Shown: positions 1 through 7,498, numbered from the stretch's first letter. The stretch: 38,116 bases of DNA from Dehalococcoidia bacterium LH_S1 (GCA_023660035.1 JAGXOF010000002.1:1-38116), one strand, 5' to 3'. Made by a program: numbers and translations. Notes: generated from the letters alone by a model not told the origin.

Positions 1-2
1 TT

Positions 3-86
3 AGAGTCATAGACAATGTGTTCCACATCCAGAACGTAAATGCTTATCACAGCCGCCTAAAAACCTGGATACGCCGATTCAAATGA
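3..86 (+). pseudogene. C-terminal remnant of an IS1595-type (ISXO2-like) transposase, cut by the window edge
   Basis: The frame open from base 3 reads ...VFHIQNVNAYHSRLKTW... and stops at 84-86 (TGA). The HIQNVNAYHSRLK motif is recalled from the C-terminal region of IS1595-family transposases, where it is normally followed by a further conserved GVATKYL-type stretch. Here the frame stops right after RRFK and no continuation is visible in the other two plus frames. The element therefore looks truncated at its 3' end, while the 5' part lies outside the window. The family assignment rests on memory of the motif. The truncation is read directly from the sequence. Confidence 0.55.
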
Positions 87-372
87 CAATTTGTTGCATT
101 AGCATTGCGATTTTGGCAACTCTTAGGATGCCCACGCTTACTGGCATGGCTCTGTGGCACGCGGTGGAGGGCCCCATTGGGCCTCTTTTGCATGTGGCAA
201 GTATTCTATATGAGAGTCTTTTAATCCCTATCGGGATTTCCTTGGCAGGGAAACCTGGGAAGGGGACGTGGTTAGCAGATCGGCATTTCTAAAGGGTCAT
301 TAAAGAGGAAGCTTGTTTTGAAGTGAACAGGGACTCGAAGATTGGTTTTCACAAGTCTTCCGGAGTCTATGG
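87..372. other. Non-coding stretch with one small hairpin
   Basis: No credible gene is seen between the transposase remnant and tRNA-Pro. An open frame at 83-292 has no recognisable domain and no ribosome binding site. A short inverted repeat at 223-238 (AATCCC, four-base loop, GGGATT) is too weak to call a terminator with confidence. Confidence 0.5.
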
Positions 373-446
373 TCGGGGTGAGAGGATTTGAACCTCCGAC
401 CACCTGCACCCCATGCAGGTGCGCTACCAGGCTGCGCTACACCCCG
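373..446 (-). tRNA. tRNA-Pro (anticodon GGG)
   Basis: The minus strand folds into a full cloverleaf. The acceptor CGGGGTG pairs with CACCCCG, and the anticodon stem CCTGC/GCAGG encloses the loop ATGGGGT, giving anticodon GGG. The T arm GGAGG-TTCAAAT-CCTCT is canonical and the discriminator is A. No CCA is encoded. A TATAAT-like -10 lies on the minus strand at 465-470, about 18 bases upstream of the mature 5' end, with only a weak -35. The tRNA decodes CCC and CCU proline codons. Confidence 0.95.
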
Positions 447-681
447 GTCCGTTTGGAGAACGAGATTATACTATCACAGTGATGGTCCAGAAATCAAATA
501 GACTCAAATGCTGTCACGCTGACACACAACCTTACATTCTCTCTGGTCTAGAGGTCCTTCTCCTTTGCCAGGGTCTTTTAGATATGAGCGAGGGCTGAAT
601 ACCAATAAGATAAATAACTTTTAATAATGAGGATATCCAGCCCTCCAGCGGGTTTTGTGTTTGAGTGTCGGGGAGTAGACT

Positions 682-822
682 TTATGCCTTACCGATTCTG
701 AACATCTTAGTCCCACATACAGGACATACACCTTGTGTCGCCGGCCTGCCATTTTTCATGGTGATGAGCTTGGCATTGTTCATCTCCCTCTTTGCCCGAC
801 ACTTTACGCAGTATGCTTGCAT
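682..822 (-). CDS. DUF5679 zinc-ribbon small protein
   Basis: This 46-residue protein is preceded by a strong ribosome binding site (GGGAGGT, about six bases before the ATG). It begins MQAYCVKCRAKREM and ends with a GVCPVCGTKMFRIGKA-type tail. Two CxxC pairs (C5/C8 and C33/C36) should bind one zinc ion. The spacing and the central KLITMKNGRPATQG segment match the DUF5679 family as I recall it, a set of tiny zinc ribbons common in Chloroflexota and of unknown function. It is encoded opposite to the flanking lipid genes, so it is a separate transcription unit. The family call is fairly secure but its role is unknown. Confidence 0.8.
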   Translation of the reverse strand: MQAYCVKCRAKREMNNAKLITMKNGRPATQGVCPVCGTKMFRIGKA

Positions 823-1068
823 TGGATTTACCTCCCTTTCCTTTTTATAGTGGAGCATAATACATTCACTATAGGAATGTCAATACCCCTGACAAAATTC
901 GATGTAGTTTTGAGGTGTTATAGCCTGTTTTTGAAGGGGATTCTCTGGGGTGACTCTGTTGACAAAGGGGTCGCCGCTTGGTATCATTCAACACAAGTGC
1001 GGTTTGCCCACGTAGCCCAAGTAGAGCTAGCCACTGTAAGGTATTTTCAGAGCTACCAGAGGAGTAAA

Positions 1069-1476
1069 TTGGCTGGTCCTCAAGAGATTAACTATCGGGA
1101 GTTGCAGCCGGGGCATGAGTTCCCCTCAGCGACCTACCGCATTGATGCTTCCACACTTGAAGCTTTTCTCAGAGCGGTGGGGGAGGAAACCAGTCTCTAC
1201 GAGAACCTGGAGATCGTTCCCCCTATGGCAGTGACAGCTTTTGCTATGGCGGCGCTGTCTGAATCCATGTCCTTGCCGTGGGGGTCCATACATGTTTCCC
1301 AGGAAATGGGATTTACAAATGTTGTACGGACCGGAGATGCAATCACGAGCTCTGCCTGGGTGACCAGAAACCATAAACGGGGTAATATGCACCTTTTGGC
1401 TATTGAGCTTAAGGCACTGGACAGTAATGATAATCTGGTACTTACAGGGAGAACTACGTTTGTGTTGCCTGAGTAA
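1069..1476 (+). CDS. FAS1-like / MaoC-type hot-dog dehydratase domain protein (first of a pair)
   Basis: A 135-residue single hot-dog protein. The open frame extends upstream to 733, but the upstream part shows no family similarity. TTG at 1069 is preceded by AGAGGAG at 1058-1064, so it is chosen as the start. Recognisable features are the PP(M)AVTAFAMAAL helix region and the GFTNVVRTGDAI strand typical of N-terminal halves of FAS1-like dehydratases, in which catalytic residues are often missing. The next gene supplies the second hot-dog subunit with the catalytic Asp/His motif, so the two probably form a heteromeric (R)-specific enoyl hydratase or hydroxyacyl dehydratase, as in split MaoC pairs. 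The substrate cannot be told from sequence. Confidence 0.7.
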   Translation: MAGPQEINYRELQPGHEFPSATYRIDASTLEAFLRAVGEETSLYENLEIVPPMAVTAFAMAALSESMSLPWGSIHVSQEMGFTNVVRTGDAITSSAWVTRNHKRGNMHLLAIELKALDSNDNLVLTGRTTFVLPE

Positions 1477-1508
1477 GCTTCCAGATTAAGGAAGATGAGG
1501 GGGCAGCA

Positions 1509-1955
1509 GTGTATTTGTCTGAGTTGGTTGAGGGGGCGAAATTACCCGAGATAAGGAAATCCATTACGCAGGATAGGATAGATTCCTACGCTCAAGTGAG
1601 TAAGGACTTCAATCCGATCCACATAGACCCTGACTATGCTGCTGGTACGCCCATTGGGGGGACAATCGCGCATGGGATGTTGATCCTGGCTTATGTATCG
1701 CAGATGATGACCAGTGCATTTGAGAGGAATTGGCTTACGAGCGGCAAGCTGAATGTGAGGTTCAGGACTCCTGCGCGTCCTGGAGACACCGTAACAGCCA
1801 GTGGGAAGATCGCCCAAATAAAAGATGATAAGGACGGAAGAGAGGTCACCTGCCACGTATTGTGTGCGAATGAAAGCGGGGACCAGTTAATTACAGGAGA
1901 AGCAAAAGTAAAGGTAGGTAAAGATGAAAATAGCAGTTGGCGCAATGGGCGGTGA
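1509..1955 (+). CDS. MaoC-like (R)-hydratase/dehydratase (second of a pair)
   Basis: This 148-residue protein starts at GTG 1509 behind GAGGGGG. It carries the MaoC signature DFNPIHIDPDYA (residues about 34-45) followed by GGTIAHGM, so the hydratase-type Asp, His and Gly residues are present. Expected activity is reversible hydration/dehydration of (R)-3-hydroxyacyl thioesters. The C-terminus runs 32 bases into the downstream plsX fragment. The last residues (GKDENSSWRNGR) are encoded by the plsX start region in another frame and look like read-through tail, so the original stop may have been lost. It lies 32 bases after its partner hot-dog gene. Confidence 0.8.
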   Translation: MYLSELVEGAKLPEIRKSITQDRIDSYAQVSKDFNPIHIDPDYAAGTPIGGTIAHGMLILAYVSQMMTSAFERNWLTSGKLNVRFRTPARPGDTVTASGKIAQIKDDKDGREVTCHVLCANESGDQLITGEAKVKVGKDENSSWRNGR

Positions 1956-2226
1956 TTTCGCCCCTGAAGATGTTGTCACGGGGGCAGTTGAAGGTGCGAG
2001 GGAATACGGAGTTGGTATTTATCTTGTTGGCCCGAACGATAGGGTGGAGCCTGAACTGGCAAAGCACGATTCTTCGAACCTGGACATTGACCTCGTGCAT
2101 ACGGAGGAGTATCTTGTTGAAGGAGAGGCACCGGCCTACGCGTTGCGCAAGAAATGTCCTGACGAAATTCGCAGAAGCCTTGTAGCTGTAGAAGATACAT
2201 TGTCATCAACTACTTCCGTAAATTGA
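1924..2226 (+). pseudogene. plsX: plsX remnant, N-terminal quarter only
   Basis: The frame starts MKIAVGAMGGDFAPEDVVTG, the characteristic start of PlsX (phosphate acyltransferase, making acyl-phosphate from acyl-ACP for phospholipid synthesis). Similarity continues through ILVGPN-like and VEGEAPAYALRKK segments to about residue 77. After that the reading is unrelated (CPDEIRRSLVAVED...) and stops at 2226. A complete PlsX is about 330 residues, so roughly three quarters of the gene is missing. The downstream sequence becomes fabF almost at once, indicating a deletion that joined the two genes. The protein would lack most of its fold and is unlikely to be active. Confidence 0.8.
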
Positions 2227-2913
2227 TTACATCAAGCTTTTTGACGCGAGCACGTATCGCCATAGCGTCGACCAGAATGGCCCTGGAGCATGCTCAACTC
2301 GACATATCTGAGGTGGAACCAAGCCGGGTAGGGGTTGTGCTGGCTACGAGTGGAATGGTCTGGGCGATCTCCGAGCAGGGGGAAATGCTTAAAAAGAGAG
2401 GCCCGATGCGGATCGATCCCCTATTTATCAGCCGGATTGCACCAAGCATGGTCTCGGCACAGGTGGGATTAGAGTTCCATGCCAAAGGGCCGAATACCAC
2501 CCTTAACAGTGCCTGCGCCAGCGGCAGCGATGCGTTGGGAACAGCTCTGAATCATATCCGCCTGGGACATGCGGATATCATGAGCTGCAGGGGATCCGAG
2601 ACGAATATCAGTCCGATAGCCATTGCCAGCAATGCACGGATTGGAGCGCTGTCAAAGCAACCTGAGCCTTTGAAGGTATCCAGGCCCTTTGATCTTAATC
2701 GAGACGGATTTGTATTTGCGGAAGGCAATCGCCACTGTTCAAACCCTGCTAAATGGAGTTATCCCACCGACTATCAACTACGAAACGCCGGACCCCGAAT
2801 GTGACCTTGACTATGTTCCTGATAAGGCATGGCAGCAAAAGGTGTATGTGTGTCTGTCCAACTCCTTTGGCATGGGGGGACAGAATTGCACCCTTGTGCT
2901 AAGGGGTATTTAA
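2223..2913 (+). pseudogene. fabF: fabF-like 3-oxoacyl-ACP synthase II, broken by 5' loss and internal deletion
   Basis: The frame at 2223-2804 aligns with KAS II from about residue 65 onward: MALEHAQLDISEVEPSRVGV, then NSACASGSDALG containing the nucleophilic Cys, then RPFDLNRDGFVFAEG. Right after FAEG the frame becomes nonsense. A different frame then picks up the KAS II C-terminus, GVIPPTINYETPDPECDLDY and NSFGMGGQNCTLVL, ending at 2913. The region normally holding the two catalytic His residues is absent. The N-terminus is missing too and there is no good start. The condensing enzyme cannot work as encoded. It lies 20 bases before an intact fabG. Confidence 0.85.
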
Positions 2914-2933
2914 TACTGTTATAGGGAAGGATT

Positions 2934-3683
2934 ATGAGTGCTAAAGAGCTTGAAGGGAAAGTGTCGCTAGTGACCGGGGGGTCGCGGGGCTTGGGACGGG
3001 CCATTGCGCTCAAGCTGACTGATCTCGGTTCCAAAGTGGCCATCAACTATGTTTCCAATGATGAAGAGGCTGCTAATGTGGGCAAAGCCATCGAGAGTAG
3101 GGGAGGGGAGGCTCTGCTTGTTAAAGCGGATGTGGCAGACTCCAAAGCGGTCAAGAACATGACCCGGGATGTAGCCAAGAACTGGGGCACGATCGATATA
3201 CTGGTTAACAATGCCGGCATCGTTGATGATAACCTGTTACTTCGCATGTCCGATGAGAGCTGGGATAACGTTATCAATACGAATCTCCGTGGTGCATACC
3301 TGTGTACCAGATTTTCCCTGCGCTATATGATGAGCCAGTCCTGGGGTAGGGTGATTAATGTTGCTTCGCTTGCGGGGGTGGTGGGGAATATGGGACAGGC
3401 TAATTACTCCGCTGCCAAGGGCGGGCTCATAGCCTTTACCAAGAGTGTGGCCAGGGAAGTGGGTTCCAGAAACATAACCGCAAACGCCATAGCTCCGGGA
3501 TTTATTACCACTGAGATGACTGAAAAACTCCCACAGGAAACCAGGGAGAATATCCTCGCCCGTATTCCACTGCAACGATTTGGTAACCCTGAGGATGTCG
3601 CGGAACTTGTTGCATTCCTTGCCACCGACCGAGCTTCGTATATAACGACACAGGTGATATGTATTGACGGCGGAGTGATGTGA
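2934..3683 (+). CDS. fabG: 3-oxoacyl-ACP reductase, SDR family
   Basis: An intact 249-residue classical short-chain dehydrogenase. The NADP(H)-binding TGGSRGLG is at 14-21, NNAG at 92-95, the active-site Asn at 115, Ser at 145, and the YxxxK pair at Y158 and K162. The C-terminal ITTQVICIDGGVM matches the FabG end (cofactor and tetramer region). It should reduce 3-oxoacyl-ACP to (R)-3-hydroxyacyl-ACP in type II fatty-acid synthesis, in the cytoplasm. The ATG at 2934 has a GGAAGG site just upstream. It is the only intact core fatty-acid gene in a run with broken plsX and fabF, so it may now serve another oxo/hydroxy-acyl pathway together with the hot-dog pair. Confidence 0.9.
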   Translation: MSAKELEGKVSLVTGGSRGLGRAIALKLTDLGSKVAINYVSNDEEAANVGKAIESRGGEALLVKADVADSKAVKNMTRDVAKNWGTIDILVNNAGIVDDNLLLRMSDESWDNVINTNLRGAYLCTRFSLRYMMSQSWGRVINVASLAGVVGNMGQANYSAAKGGLIAFTKSVAREVGSRNITANAIAPGFITTEMTEKLPQETRENILARIPLQRFGNPEDVAELVAFLATDRASYITTQVICIDGGVM

Positions 3684-3696
3684 ACTGGAGGTGAGT

Positions 3697-4207
3697 GTGT
3701 CCAGAGTAGGCATTGTGACTGACAGCACGAGCTGCTTGCCGCCTGACATGGTGAAGGAATACGACATAAGAATCGTTCCTGCAACCCGTATGATCGATGG
3801 CAAGGCTTACTCGGATCCGGTAGGTTTAACCTCTGATGTGTTCTGGCATCTGTTCAAAGGAGCAAAGGAGATGCCTACCACCGGTGCCATAAGTGCAGGG
3901 GCCTTTGCGGCTACGTTCCTTGAGCTTTCGAAGTCTGTGGATAGTATTCTGTGTATATTTGTCTCCAAGGCGCTTAGTGCAATCAATGAATCGGCGGTAC
4001 AGGCCAGTGAGATGGTGAAGTCCAGAGATTCCAATACGTCCATCGAGATTATCGATAGCAAGACTTCGACGGGGGCAATGGGCTTCCTTGTCATGGAGGC
4101 AGCGCGAGCTGCTCAGGCGGGGTAAGAGCCTCGAGGAGGTGGCGCAGGTGGTACAGGAGATGATCCCGAGGGTGAAATACGTGTTCGTTCTGGATACTCT
4201 CAAGTAA
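3697..4207 (+). pseudogene. degV family fatty-acid-binding protein, frameshifted and truncated
   Basis: The start SRVGIVTDSTSCLPPDMV and the later MPTTGAISAGAF and IDSKTSTGAMGF are typical of DegV proteins, which bind fatty acids and present them to fatty-acid kinase. GTG at 3697 fits the GGAGGT at 3687-3692 better than GTG 3691. The frame stops at 4123-4125 after AAQAG. The adjacent frame, entered at the GGGG run 4119-4122, continues the family sequence (GKSLEEVAQVVQEM, then VKYVFVLDTLK) before a TAA at 4205-4207. In normal DegV that point is followed by about 110 more residues. So there is one single-base shift plus loss of the C-terminal domain. Confidence 0.8.
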
Positions 4208-4339
4208 ACCCATTCATCTCATGGTTCACTATACGGACAGCTTCGAAGATGGGGAAGAGCTTTGGAACGCTGGCGCTTGCTTTCTACTCCTGAGTTCGTG
4301 TAAAGCGTCATCCATTCAGTATCCTGTAATCTTTTGCCG

Positions 4340-4368
4340 TTGCAGGTTTTTGAGTTTATTGATAGAAT
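4340..4368 (+). promoter_or_regulatory. Sigma-70-type promoter for the tRNA-Leu/tRNA-Arg pair
   Basis: TTGCAG at 4340-4345 and TAGAAT at 4363-4368 are separated by 17 bases. The -10 ends eight bases before the mature tRNA-Leu 5' end. The position and spacing are as expected for a stable-RNA promoter. Confidence 0.6.
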
Positions 4369-4376
4369 AATCGTGC

Positions 4377-4462
4377 GCCGAAGTGGCGGAATGGCAGACG
4401 CGCATGGTTCAGGACTATGTGGGGGCAGCCCCGTGAGGGTTCAAATCCCTCCTTCGGCACCA
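4377..4462 (+). tRNA. tRNA-Leu (anticodon CAG), CCA encoded
   Basis: A class II tRNA with the GCCGAAG acceptor pairing with CTTCGGC. The anticodon stem CATGG/CTATG encloses TTCAGGA, giving anticodon CAG. The long variable arm (GTGGGGGCAGCCCCGTG) identifies leucine together with the anticodon. The T loop TTCAAAT is canonical and ACCA is encoded at 4459-4462. It decodes CUG. Confidence 0.95.
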
Positions 4463-4470
4463 ATAAGCAA

Positions 4471-4546
4471 GCGCCTGTAGCTCAGTGGATAGAGCGCAGC
4501 CCTGCGGAGGCTGAGGCCGCGGGTTCGAGTCCCGCCGGGCGTGCCA
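4471..4546 (+). tRNA. tRNA-Arg (anticodon GCG), CCA encoded
   Basis: A complete cloverleaf starts eight bases after tRNA-Leu. The acceptor GCGCCTG pairs with CGGGCGT, the D arm is GCTC/GAGC, the anticodon stem CAGCC/GGCTG encloses CTGCGGA (anticodon GCG), and the T arm is GCGGG-TTCGAGT-CCCGC. The discriminator is G and CCA is at 4544-4546. It reads CGC and CGU. Most bacteria use an ACG tRNA deaminated to inosine for these codons, so GCG is noteworthy. Confidence 0.93.
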
Positions 4547-4655
4547 GTTCCACCTCAATTTCCTCTCTCTTTTTCCAGAAATCTTGACTTCAAGTCCCTC
4601 ATATTGCATACTTTCGGTCAAAGGCTAATTTCCCCCGGGGGAGAAAGGAGGGACA

Positions 4656-5009
4656 ATGGAACCGAGTTATCGTTATCAGGCTGAACTGGGAAGGGTGGTG
4701 GATGGAGATACTATAGATGCTGTCATCGATCTTGGGTTCTACATCAAGATAACGGAAAGGTTGCGGCTTTCCGGACTCAATACCCCAGAGATATACGGCG
4801 TTCCCGAGGCCTCGGATGAGCACAAGAGGGGAATGGAGGCGAAGTCATATGTGGAGAGAAGGCTTGAGCAAAATAACCATCAGATGATAGTGGAGACGGG
4901 CAAGCGTGGGAAGTGGCGGAGGTGGATAGCCACGGTTTACCTGTCCGATTCCGATGAGAGCCTTAACGAGGAGTTGATAGGGAAGGGGCTCGCGCAGAGC
5001 GTAGAATAG
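4656..5009 (+). CDS. Thermonuclease (SNase-like) family protein
   Basis: A 117-residue SNase-fold protein. GRVVDGDTIDAVIDLG (residues 12-27) is the conserved first strand with the Ca-binding Asp. RLRLSGLNTPE (35-45) carries the catalytic Arg and Glu of the staphylococcal nuclease motif. GKRGKWRRWIATVYL and SLNEELIGKGLA form the later conserved part with the second basic catalytic region. It should hydrolyse phosphodiester bonds in DNA or RNA. No signal peptide is visible, so a cytoplasmic location is inferred, whereas many relatives are secreted. The ATG at 4656 follows AGAAAGGAGGG, a strong ribosome binding site. Flanked by tRNAs and a transposase remnant, it may be mobile-element-associated cargo. 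Confidence 0.8.
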   Translation: MEPSYRYQAELGRVVDGDTIDAVIDLGFYIKITERLRLSGLNTPEIYGVPEASDEHKRGMEAKSYVERRLEQNNHQMIVETGKRGKWRRWIATVYLSDSDESLNEELIGKGLAQSVE

Positions 5010-5015
5010 GACCAA

Positions 5016-5159
5016 TTCGTGATCATGCCCAACCATATTCACGGCATCATTTGCATTACACCCTCGGCGGGGGCAGACCAATGTGTCTGCCCTGATGGTT
5101 TGGGCGAACACACAGGTTCGCCCCTACAATCTACAATCGCTACAATCGCGGTGTGTTAG
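5016..5159 (+). pseudogene. Remnant of a REP-associated (Y1/IS200-like) tyrosine transposase
   Basis: The frame reads FVIMPNHIHGIICI, the histidine (HUH-like) motif region of REP-associated tyrosine transposases. It continues into SAGADQCVCPDGLGEHTGSP, which resembles the low-complexity linker such genes often carry, and stops at 5157-5159. No N-terminal part, no start codon with a ribosome binding site and no catalytic Tyr region are present. It begins six bases after the thermonuclease stop codon. The fragment also contains two hairpins (5071-5092 and 5102-5123), consistent with this family's link to REP elements. Confidence 0.65.
5071..5123. repeat. Two REP-like hairpins in tandem
   Basis: The first hairpin is GGGCAGAC (5071-5078), a six-base loop, and GTCTGCCC (5085-5092). 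The second is GGGCGAAC (5102-5109), a six-base loop, and GTTCGCCC (5116-5123). Both have perfect eight-base stems opening with GGGC and loops of the same size, and the second is followed by CTAC. They lie inside the transposase remnant, as expected for the repeats such transposases act on. Confidence 0.7.
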
Positions 5160-5228
5160 AATATGATTGTTGTTTGGTTAGACGATTTATGAATTGCCCC
5201 CACGGGGATAAATTTTGAGAGGGGAAAC

Positions 5229-6005
5229 ATGCGCACGCAACTATTGAAAATCCTTGGGATAATCCTGCTGGTTGCTGGGTTAGTAATGATGCTGGTGCCG
5301 GGGGTGGGGGCGGCGAATGGTGGTAGTGTTGCAGACCATGTGGTGATAAGCGAGGTTCAAATAGATAGCATTGATGGATCAGGAGGTACTGGTGATGATT
5401 GGATTGAGCTTTATAACCCAACAGCTAATGAGATTGACCTCACTGATTGGCATCTTGGTAGAGACTCGAATGGTGGAAACTTACTTACTGATAAAATGAA
5501 AATAACTGATGGAACAATACCTAAGAGCGGGTTCTTTTTAGTGGTAAGTGCTAGTGCAAAGACCGAGCTTAAAGACCTTGCTGATGCTGAGTGGTCGGGA
5601 CTAACCTTTGATGCCCACGATGTTCTATATTTGGCAAATGCCGATATCACTGATAGCAATCCTCAGGGCGATCAAGATGTGATTGATATACTTGGATTGG
5701 AAGGATGTGAGCCTTCCACAGATGCAGAAGGGTCGCCTGCTCCTAATCCAGTAGGTGGCGAGAGCATCCAGAGAAAAATGAGCGATACAGAGGATGAAGA
5801 TAGTTATGGCCCTGCCCAGGACACCGATGATAACAGTGCTGATTTCTTCATTCAAAGTGATCCCGATCCCCAGAATTCAGGAAGCTCACCCGAGCCTCCC
5901 GTCCCCAACCTCCCCACCATCACCCTATTCTCCCTTGGCTTGCTTGCCCTTGGCGGATATATTTGGTTCAAACGGCGTCCAAAATTCCGCGGGTGCGATT
6001 CATGA
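5229..6005 (+). CDS. Secreted lamin-tail domain protein with C-terminal exosortase-type sorting tail
   Basis: A 258-residue precursor. Residues 1-29 form a signal peptide (charged MRTQLLK, hydrophobic core, AxA-like GVGAA). HVVISEVQ...GDDWIELYNPTANEIDLTDW (about 37-74) is the start of a lamin-tail (LTD) beta-sandwich, a domain common on extracellular bacterial proteins. A Ser/Pro/Asp-rich linker leads to the tail: VPNLPT, then the hydrophobic segment FSLGLLALGGYIWF, then KRR. That is the three-part layout of exosortase signals. The tail runs eight residues past the arginines, and the last five codons and stop lie in a 28-base palindrome. The start has GAGAGGGG seven bases upstream. The exosortase gene begins 24 bases after the stop, so the pair is probably enzyme and substrate. 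This is inferred, not shown. Confidence 0.8.
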   Translation: MRTQLLKILGIILLVAGLVMMLVPGVGAANGGSVADHVVISEVQIDSIDGSGGTGDDWIELYNPTANEIDLTDWHLGRDSNGGNLLTDKMKITDGTIPKSGFFLVVSASAKTELKDLADAEWSGLTFDAHDVLYLANADITDSNPQGDQDVIDILGLEGCEPSTDAEGSPAPNPVGGESIQRKMSDTEDEDSYGPAQDTDDNSADFFIQSDPDPQNSGSSPEPPVPNLPTITLFSLGLLALGGYIWFKRRPKFRGCDS

Positions 6006-6016
6006 ATCGCACCCGC
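5989..6016. repeat. Perfect 28-base palindrome at the end of the lamin-tail gene
   Basis: The left arm GCGGGTGCGATTCA (5989-6002) is followed directly by its exact reverse complement TGAATCGCACCCGC (6003-6016). The gene's stop codon TGA is the first triplet of the right arm. It could act as a REP element, a terminator-like structure without a U tract, or both. Confidence 0.85.
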
Positions 6017-6029
6017 CTCTAATATAAAG

Positions 6030-6857
6030 ATGACCAAAGTGAAACCGGGCGCGTTTATCGGTCCGTTCATCATCCTTGCCTTCCTGATTCTTCTCTATTT
6101 TCCCACCTTCCAGTGGATTGTAAACTCATGGCTTCACTCCAGCTATTACTCACACGGGTTTCTCATCATCCCTATCGCTGCCTTTATTGCCTGGACCCGG
6201 AGAGGTGAACTGAGACAGGCCGCGCCTTCTCGCATTGGTATATGGGTTCTTATTGCGGGTTTGGCCCTCTACGTGAGTGGTGTGCTTTATGCGTCTGACT
6301 TTCTTCGTGCACTATCGTTCTTGGTAGTCATTTCGGGACTCGTACTCTATTTCCGCGGCAGGAAAACCTTCAGGGCCCTTGCCTTTCCTATATGCTTCCT
6401 TATCTTTATGATCCCTTCCCCTTCCTTGGACATGATTGGCTACTGGCTGCAGTCCTTTTCGGCTCAGTCCTCTGCATGGGTCATATCGCAATTTGGTATC
6501 CCTGTAACTAGGACAGGTGCCGAAATCCATCTCGGAAATGCATCATTCGTTGTCGGTATGGCATGTAGCGGTTTGAACAGCTTGATCGCTCTTTTGGCAT
6601 TGGCGGCTCTCTTCGCATATGTCCTCAAGAGGCCATTTGTGAAAAAGGTTGTGCTTTTTGCCTTGTCTGTTCCTGTTGCGCTGTTTGCTAACTTGCTCCG
6701 GTTGGTTACCTTGCTTCTCATAGGTCACCACTGGGGAAGCGACTATGCTACCGGGTTTATGCACACTGCTTTCAGTCCGCTCTTCTTCATCGTCTCTCTG
6801 GTGTGTTTAGTTCTTGTGGCGAGGTTGCTTGGATTGAGATTGTGGAAGGCAGCTTGA
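6030..6857 (+). CDS. Exosortase (exosortase/archaeosortase family membrane protease-transpeptidase)
   Basis: A 275-residue multi-pass membrane protein with about eight hydrophobic segments. The catalytic triad of the family is visible: Cys179 in VGMACSGLNSLIALLAL, Arg224 in ANLLRLVTLLLIG and His245 in GFMHTAFSPLFFI. The N-terminal YYSHGFLIIPIAAFIAW motif is also typical. Such enzymes cleave a C-terminal tripartite tail on exported proteins and are thought to transfer them to another surface molecule. The adjacent lamin-tail protein carries a suitable tail. The ATG at 6030 has only a weak upstream AATATAAAG, so translation may depend on the gene upstream. Downstream are a DUF457-like membrane hydrolase and a geranylgeranyl-reductase-like flavoprotein. 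No extracellular-polysaccharide genes are nearby. Confidence 0.92.
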   Translation: MTKVKPGAFIGPFIILAFLILLYFPTFQWIVNSWLHSSYYSHGFLIIPIAAFIAWTRRGELRQAAPSRIGIWVLIAGLALYVSGVLYASDFLRALSFLVVISGLVLYFRGRKTFRALAFPICFLIFMIPSPSLDMIGYWLQSFSAQSSAWVISQFGIPVTRTGAEIHLGNASFVVGMACSGLNSLIALLALAALFAYVLKRPFVKKVVLFALSVPVALFANLLRLVTLLLIGHHWGSDYATGFMHTAFSPLFFIVSLVCLVLVARLLGLRLWKAA

Positions 6858-6880
6858 GTTGATTGATAAGGGGACTTCCA

Positions 6881-7498
6881 TTGAGAGTTGCTAGGATTTA
6901 TAATAATCACGTGCTCTTATTTGCTCATACAGGAATAACTTTAGGGATGGCGTGGGGAGCAGACAAGCTGCGCTCGAGAGGAGTTATATCTTTGGAAGAA
7001 GGTCGAAGTCGGCTTGCCAGTTCTCGGGCTGGTGCTATTACTCGACTGGTTGACTTCCGGCTTGCTTTGGTGGGATCCATGTTGCCGGACATAATAGATA
7101 AGCCTATTGGGATATATATCTTCACCGGAACATTTAGCAACGGCCGCATTTATGCTCATACGCTGCTTTTCTTTCTCGTCCTTTTTCTCATTGGCTTATT
7201 CCGCTACATCCGCGCCGGTGGGATAGGCATGTTGGTCCTGGCCATTTGTTCCGGATTTCACCTTGTTCTGGACCAGATGTGGCTTGAGCCAAAGACATTG
7301 CTATGGCCTTTGTTTGGGTTGACATTTCCAAAGGAGAACCTGGACAACTGGGTGTTAGGGCTATTTGATGCTTTGCAAACGGAGCCTGCCGTTTACATCT
7401 CTGAAATAGTGGGACTATTAATACTCCTTGCATTTGGGATAGAATTGCTCAGGAGCAGGAACCTCCTACATTTCTTGAAAAGTGGGATTGCGAGATGA
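6881..7498 (+). CDS. Membrane-bound metal-dependent hydrolase, DUF457/YdjM-like
   Basis: A membrane protein of about 205 residues. TTG at 6881 is preferred because AAGGGGA at 6868-6874 is well spaced from it. TTG 6863 is in frame but has no site. Conserved polar residues sit at membrane edges: LLFAHTGITLG, GSMLPDIIDKPIG, RIYAHTLLFFLVLF and GFHLVLDQMW. This His/Asp pattern is that of the DUF457 inner-membrane hydrolase family, whose substrates are mostly unknown, and about five hydrophobic helices are seen. It overlaps the next gene as ATGA (7495-7498), so the two are translationally coupled and probably act in one process, possibly on membrane lipid or the exosortase product (inference). Confidence 0.7.
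   Translation: MRVARIYNNHVLLFAHTGITLGMAWGADKLRSRGVISLEEGRSRLASSRAGAITRLVDFRLALVGSMLPDIIDKPIGIYIFTGTFSNGRIYAHTLLFFLVLFLIGLFRYIRAGGIGMLVLAICSGFHLVLDQMWLEPKTLLWPLFGLTFPKENLDNWVLGLFDALQTEPAVYISEIVGLLILLAFGIELLRSRNLLHFLKSGIAR

Noticed and set aside
665..850. Plus-strand open frame overlapping the DUF5679 gene
   Set aside because: The minus strand has a strong ribosome binding site and a clear zinc-ribbon protein. The plus frame is its shadow and has no motif.
733..1068. Longer N-terminus for the first hot-dog protein
   Set aside because: No similarity to the family in this part and no ribosome binding site at 733. TTG 1069 has AGAGGAG and matches family length.
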